DNA from: Arabidopsis thaliana
Lineage: Eukaryota; Streptophyta; Magnoliopsida; Brassicales; Brassicaceae
Direction: 5' to 3'
Assembly (NCBI RefSeq): GCF_000001735.4
Contig: NC_003070.9
Location: 18,027,971 to 18,091,970, forward strand
DNA length: 64,000 nt
Numbering within the stretch: the stretch's first letter is position 1; each line of letters begins with the position of its first letter. The position numbers were made by a program, and so were the translations under genes. This document shows positions 56,216 through 64,000 of the stretch, piece after piece. The notes below the pieces were generated by a model. The model was not told the origin of the DNA and searched no databases. It was given only the letters and a program-made list of their open reading frames with translations.

Positions 56216-57001
56216 ACGCCTAAATTGGGGTCTAGACGATTTTAGGCGGTTTAAACATTTATAACATTAAACATTATACATAAAAATTCTATAGAAGTAT
56301 TTATTAGAAGAATAAAATATGAAATTGTAAACATAATTTAGACAAGATATTTATTTACAATGTAAAAACTTACATTAGGAAGAAAGAAATTTGATGCATT
56401 TTTTTCTCAAGTTAGGCATTCAAAACTTACATACTCCATCCAATATGAAGGGGAAGCATTGAGTATATTTTCCTAGTTAAATATTTTCTTTTTATTTAAA
56501 TTACCCTTTTTCCTTTTTATATATTATTTAGCTTTCTATTTTTTTTTTATTTTTTTTAAAAGGCATAAGAATCAATTGGAAAATCTAAGTAAAATATAAA
56601 AGTAAAAATTCAAAAAAAAAAAAAAAAAATCTCATAAGAGTGAACTAAACTAAACACTAATATGAATGCTCAAGCAAATATTGATCAAAATACTATTACA
56701 AATATGACTCTTAATTTATTCTTCTATTGTTTGTTTGTTCTATGTAATTTCGATTCAAAGAGAGTCAATCTGTTCAAAAGATGATACAGTTTTGTTCACC
56801 CAAACTCTTTTGATATAAATTTTTTTTGGTTTTCAATATATAATGTCCACGACTGGACCCTAGACATTATTTTGTTACCAAATCTCTTTTTGTAAAATTG
56901 GAGAAAATTTGCAAATATTTTACAAATACAAAGGGGAAAACTCTAATAATGACAACGTAAGAATGTCTAGTTTTTGGTGTGCAAAGGAAGGAAGAAAGAT
57001 A
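56216..57001. other. AT-rich spacer, 3' side of SRP54
   Basis: Contains an inverted pair CGCCTAAA (56217)/TTTTAGGCGG (56242) suggesting an old MITE end, A-runs and T-runs. No gene seen. The last ~150 bases are the SRP54 3' UTR. Confidence 0.4.
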
Positions 57002-59773
<2,772 letters not shown>

Positions 59774-59983
59774 TTACGCTGCTTTGTGAATTCAACAAAA
59801 GCTTATCGGAGGAGAAGAATCAGATTTGGGGGAATTTAGAGCTAGGGTTTTGATCGAAGAGATCTTTGGTCGCGATTGAGATAACGGAGAGAAATTGAGA
59901 ACTTGATCCGAGGATCTTAATTGCTAATTCTTCCTATTTCCATAAACCGGTACCGGTTAGGAAAAGAAGCAAATCTAAATTAA

Positions 59984-60012
59984 TGGGCCTTACGAAGTTC
60001 ACAACAGGCCCA
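59984..60012 (-). promoter_or_regulatory. Site II pair in the SRP54 promoter
   Basis: TGGGCC at 59984-59989 and GGCCCA at 60007-60012, in opposite orientation, lie about 210-240 bases upstream of the SRP54 ATG. Typical TCP-factor elements of housekeeping promoters. Confidence 0.6.
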
Positions 60013-60200
60013 ATGCGTATACTTCCGATTTCAAAACGAACAAATTGTAGAGGAATAGTCCATTTCGTATATATCCAAAATTCCATTACTAATAATAACT
60101 AACATTTATTTGATGAATCCTATATAGCGGATAAATAGACTCGTTCTTAGTAATCTTGAATCCTTATAGAGGGTATACATGTACTAGGGTTTTTCTTGTG

Positions 60201-61069
60201 CTCAGGGCGGATCTAGGTTGGAGGGAGGTTTACTTTATAGATGTTTGTTTGTAAAAACATCAAATAACAATGATTTAGCACAAATGTTTTTTTGTTTCTA
60301 CTATTACTTCTTCCTTTCCTAGGTTCGAGACTTGTCAAAGGCATATTCTCCTTCTAATTACCTTCTTTTTCTTCCACCACAATCAGTAATGTAATTTTTT
60401 CTTCATTTAAATTTTGAACATTCATTTTTAAATTTTGTTTAAATTACTTTAATAATTACTTAAAATACGTCTGCTTATATATTTTTAATAAGTTTGATAT
60501 ATATGAAAATGAATACCAAAATTATATATATACACCTTCATAAATATATTTGGACACCTACAGGTGAGATATAAATTATAGGTATTGATGAACTAAACAT
60601 TTTTTGGGTTAAAACACTACATATTTTATCACAAATTTATTTTTTAATAACAATTAATATAAAGGATGTGTTGGCAAAATAGTCACTTTTTAAACTTAAT
60701 TAGGAAAGTAGTCACTTTACTATTCATAATTTGCAAAATAGTTACTTTTCACTGTTTGATTCGTACACTTGGATTATACATCACTTTTAGTGTACAAATG
60801 TAAAGTGTACGCTGTGTATTTTTATATATATTTGTACACTAAAAGTGGTGTACAATCTAAGTGTACGAATCAAACAGTGAAAAGTGACTATTTTGCAAAT
60901 TATGAATAGTAAAGTGACTAATTTTCCAATTAAGTTTAAAAAAGTGACTACTTTGCAAATTAACCCTAATATAAATATATATATACATAATAATAATTTT
61001 GATAAATATATATGTATAAGTAAATGAATAGTGCCCTATACTAAATGTTTCTCTAGATCCGCCACTGAG
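60201..61069. mobile_element. Non-autonomous DNA transposon with CTCAG..GCGGATCTAG termini
   Basis: The left end CTCAGGGCGGATCTAGG (60201) is matched by the inverted right end CTCTAGATCCGCCACTGAG (61051-61069). Both ends are flanked by TTGTG (60196-60200 and 61070-61074), a candidate target duplication. There is no transposase inside, so it is non-autonomous. It contains the fold-back element at 60671-60963. Confidence 0.65.
60671..60963. mobile_element. Fold-back element with ~130-bp inverted arms
   Basis: The left arm 60671-60799 and right arm 60830-60963 are near-perfect reverse complements around a spacer of about 30 bases. Within the arms, AGTnACTTT-type words recur three times, so each arm is itself internally repetitive. 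The whole can form one long hairpin. No ORF. Confidence 0.9.
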
Positions 61070-61774
61070 TTGTGCTTGCTTGATTCAGAATTTTTACTTC
61101 AATCAATGTGTATCTCTTCTTTTCAAATGTTATTAGTAGCTTAGAATTTACAGGATCTATGTGAAATAAACTTTTCTTATTATTTTGACTACCATATAGT
61201 CCATATGTATATTGGTTCTCTAGGGCATGTCGCTAAAGACAGTTACAAGTGATTGGATAAAAAATTTAATTTGAATTTCATAGTTGTTCTATACTGACGC
61301 ATGAATACTGATTTTGAAGTTTCGCTTCCCAAAATCCCACATTTTGTAGACTTGTTTCGAGTAATAATCCTATGTGAAGTTTTTCTTGAGGTCCTCGACA
61401 ATATTTTGAGGGATTATGACAAAGGTAGAGCTTTCACTTACCTAAACAGAGTTGTGTTTTTGTTGGCTTCCAAAACTAGATCAATAGAGAATAATTACCC
61501 TAAAAATAAATAGTAGAATAAGAAAGATATGTCTGAGAGATCCACTAGCGGAAAGGGAGGCTTCCCTTGAATTTTCTTGTCATAAGGCTCCTCACGACCA
61601 CGAAGGAGCGATGTCTTGACATTGACCAAAAAAAACAAAATATTTGAGAGAGTTTAGAGTTTTCTTTATTTTCCATTTAAAAATATACAAATCGTGTATT
61701 ATAAAGTGATCTATTTTTGAAAATAATAGTTTTGTTTTATTTTGTGTAACCATAGAGATGGTATAATGTCATTG
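61070..61774. other. Intergenic, short non-significant ORF
   Basis: A 70-codon frame at 61301-61513 has ordinary composition but no family that I recognise. GC-richer sequence at 61531-61620 looks like transposon debris. Nothing else seen. Confidence 0.35.
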
Positions 61775-62246
61775 ATTAGAAAATGCTTTTATATTATCAT
61801 TATTTCATGTGTTTTAATTGTTGTTTTTATATTAATGCGTTCATCGATAATATCTTTCTAACTTTTTGGTCATGCAACAAAAAGATTTATGCGAAAACTA
61901 AAATCGTTAAATCTACGATAATTAGTAACTTTCCGTAAAACTGCATTTGGATATTTAGAGGAAAATGTTAACTTATAAGGGAACCCTTGCCGTTTTATTT
62001 TTTTTATGAAACAATATATTAGAAAACATTTATACATTGTCGTTATGTCAGGTGTTATTGTATTATTGTCGTTCTTACATTAATGCGTTTGTTGATAATA
62101 TTATCTACATTTTTGGTCAACGCGACAAAAAGATTCATGCGATAACTATAATCGTGGAATCTACGATCGTATATAACGTTTCCACAAAAATCGCATTTGG
62201 ATATTTAGGCGATAATTTTAACTTTTAAAGGAATCGTTGTTTTGTT
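61775..62246. repeat. Diverged tandem duplication, ~235-bp unit
   Basis: Copy 1 (61775-62010) and copy 2 (62016-62246) share in order ATTAGAAAA, ATTAATGCGTT, TTTTTGGTCA, CAAAAAGATT.ATGCGA, AATCTACGAT, GCATTTGGATATTTAG and TTAACTT. Strongly diverged and non-coding. Confidence 0.75.
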
Positions 62247-63626
62247 CGAAGTTTTACAACTAAATATATTAGTTTTTCCTTTTAGTTATTATCTTTCATT
62301 CGTCTTTTCTTGTTATTTATTCTTTTTTCTTGCTCATATTTTTATACAATATAACATAATGATTGATCAATATCTATAGAGAAGGATGATAGAATTTAAA
62401 TATATTATATATATAATTTATGTTATTAGTTCTTAAATAATATTTACAACACATTGTCGAGAAATTTTTGTTATTGATTGTTTTGTTAATTGATAACTAA
62501 AAATCATTATAAATTTTACATAAAAAAAGTTTTGTCGGAAATAAAACAAATAAATTTAATTATTTAAAAGCATTATCGAGAATAGAGTGAGTTAATAATA
62601 TGTGTCACTCAACTATGGATCATTTTCCATTTAACTTAAGAGTTAATAGTCGACGATAAAATGAAAGATATTAAAAACATATCTATAAATTTGGAAATAT
62701 TAATTACGTAATATGTATGTGAAATTATATAGTTGTCTTCAAAATTGTCAGATACAAAGAATATAGTTTATTCATCAAAAAAAATCGAAAATATAGAGAA
62801 TCACAATGTTTAATTAGTAATACAATTATAATGTCAGATTTTTAAAAAGACGATTGCACTAAATTCATTACAAATTTGACACTAAATTTTTTTAAAAAAG
62901 TATAGTTCAACAAACACAATAAATAGTTCACTGAAAAAAAATCAAAAACAAAAACAAATATTGGTGTTTATAATGTACTCTCTAAGAAATTGAAATGGCT
63001 ATTTCCAAATTATTTGTAATTAGTAGTTTCAGTTTTATATTACTTGATATATATCTGAATATAATTCTTTTCATAATATGATAACATATTTGAGATTTTT
63101 AGACACATGTCATATCTAATCTGATAAATTCTACCATCAAATTTAATATCTAAGCAATTATAGTATTATCATATACCAAATACTGTAATCTCTCATAGTC
63201 AAATATATTCAAAATGACTCATCAATTAATTCCATATATTAAAATTCATAGTAAAGACAGAATTATATGACCGTACATCGTCTCTATAGTCTCTGCCAAG
63301 TGCCAATTTACCATTTGAAGAAGACACGTGGGTCATAATCTAGGAGACGTTATATATGGTTACGTTTTTTACCCTAATTTGTTTCAATATTATGATGATC
63401 TGTATTCAAACCCCATTCTTCTTGATGTGCATCACTTTAATTAAATAGATCCAAAATAGCAAACAAAATCTAGCACAAATAAATACCATTTACCAACGGC
63501 TAACAAATGGTGAAAATATATGAAGATTCCATATTTGATCGTTTTTGGTATATCTACATACGTGTTCACATTTTCAAGATTGCTAAAAACTTCTCACTGA
63601 TACACATCTCCATTTCCGGATATGAG
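62247..63626. other. AT-rich spacer and YUC10 promoter
   Basis: Highly AT-rich with no gene seen. The last several hundred bases are the promoter of the YUC gene, including an ACACGTGGG (G-box core CACGTG, about 63326-63331). Confidence 0.4.
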
Positions 63627-63635
63627 TATATAAAT
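63627..63635 (+). promoter_or_regulatory. TATA box of the YUC gene
   Basis: TATATAAAT about 76-84 bases before the ATG at 63711, in good position for a start site near 63660. Confidence 0.6.
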
Positions 63636-63710
63636 ACAAATCACCATCGAAACCAAGAACATCACAATTAAACACACACCAGAGAGAATCTATCAAACTA
63701 AACACAAGAA

Positions 63711-64000
63711 ATGGAGACCGTAGTGGTGATTGTGGGAGCTGGACCGGCCGGTTTAGCAACATCGGTTTGTCTAAACCAACACTCAATCCCAAACGTGATC
63801 CTCGAGAAAGAAGACATCTATGCATCCCTTTGGAAGAAACGAGCGTACGATCGTCTCAAACTTCACTTAGCCAAAGAATTTTGCCAGCTTCCTTTCATGC
63901 CACACGGTCGTGAGGTTCCAACCTTTATGTCCAAAGAGCTTTTCGTCAACTACCTTGACGCTTACGTTGCCCGTTTCGACATCAACCCTAGGTACAACCG
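63711..64000 (+). CDS. YUC10: YUCCA-type flavin monooxygenase, 5' part (runs off window)
   Basis: The first 96 codons of an open frame, cut by the window end. It opens with the FAD-binding Rossmann motif GxGxxG ([17 protein letters not shown]) followed by the acidic end of strand 2 ([20 protein letters not shown]), then [16 protein letters not shown] and [14 protein letters not shown], all typical of plant YUCCA enzymes. YUCCAs convert indole-3-pyruvate to indole-3-acetic acid, the last step of the main auxin pathway. The short N-terminus without a leader separates YUC10/11-type proteins from longer YUCs. Likely At1g48910. The NADPH motif and C-terminus lie outside the window. Confidence 0.93.
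   Translation, partial: METVVVIVGAGPAGLATSVCLNQHSIPNVILEKEDIYASLWKKRAYDRLKLHLAKEFCQLPFMPHGREVPTFMSKELFVNYLDAYVARFDINPRYN

Noticed and set aside
60310..60350. TAGGTTCGAGACTTG as a tRNA B box
   Set aside because: No A box at the right distance on either strand and no foldable cloverleaf; it lies inside the TIR transposon.

Overview
The window is plant nuclear DNA. Genes are sparse and intron-rich with canonical GT-AG introns, intergenic DNA is AT-rich, and promoters carry plant site II (TGGGCY), telo-box and TATA elements. Gene order and exact protein lengths match my memory of Arabidopsis thaliana chromosome 1, about At1g48745 to At1g48910. I name locus numbers from memory; no database was searched. 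Exon coordinates were worked out by hand from splice sites and checked for reading-frame continuity.

Layout. 1-8 kb: gene-poor, with one small Cys-rich protein gene (2859) and a LINE RNase H remnant. 8-15 kb: a type-2 lipid-transfer protein (+), the AP-3 delta adaptin (-), a DUF1639 protein (+) and an acidic/basic MAKR-like protein (+). 16-19.5 kb: the deubiquitinase AMSH1 (-, 14 exons). 20.5-31.4 kb: an accessory island with coding-like gene fragments, a relic of the neighbouring ribosomal gene, an intact 7-exon TPS-a terpene synthase, Copia debris, and a second terpene synthase copy that carries a stop codon and a deletion. 31.9-37 kb: ribosomal protein eS7 (-) and a DUF639 membrane protein (+), divergent. 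37-43.4 kb: chorismate synthase (-) and EPSP synthase (-), two consecutive enzymes of the shikimate pathway. 44-46.5 kb: a WD40 protein (-). 47-52.5 kb: gene-poor, with a tRNA-like SINE candidate and an exon-like fragment. 53-54.7 kb: TBL7 (+). 55-56.2 kb: Copia relics. 57-59.8 kb: SRP54 (-). 60-63.7 kb: DNA-transposon and tandem-repeat debris. 63.7 kb to the end: 5' part of the flavin monooxygenase YUC10 (+).

Most genes here are ordinary single-copy housekeeping loci and do not form one system. The exception is the EPSP synthase/chorismate synthase pair. The product of the first is the substrate of the second, and both begin with nearly the same plastid transit-peptide exon, with the same intron phase. 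About 335 bp of DNA around that exon (5' flank, exon 1, intron 1) is duplicated between them. This is the strongest observation in the window. Second is the terpene synthase island, with one live and one dying copy plus captured or relic gene pieces.
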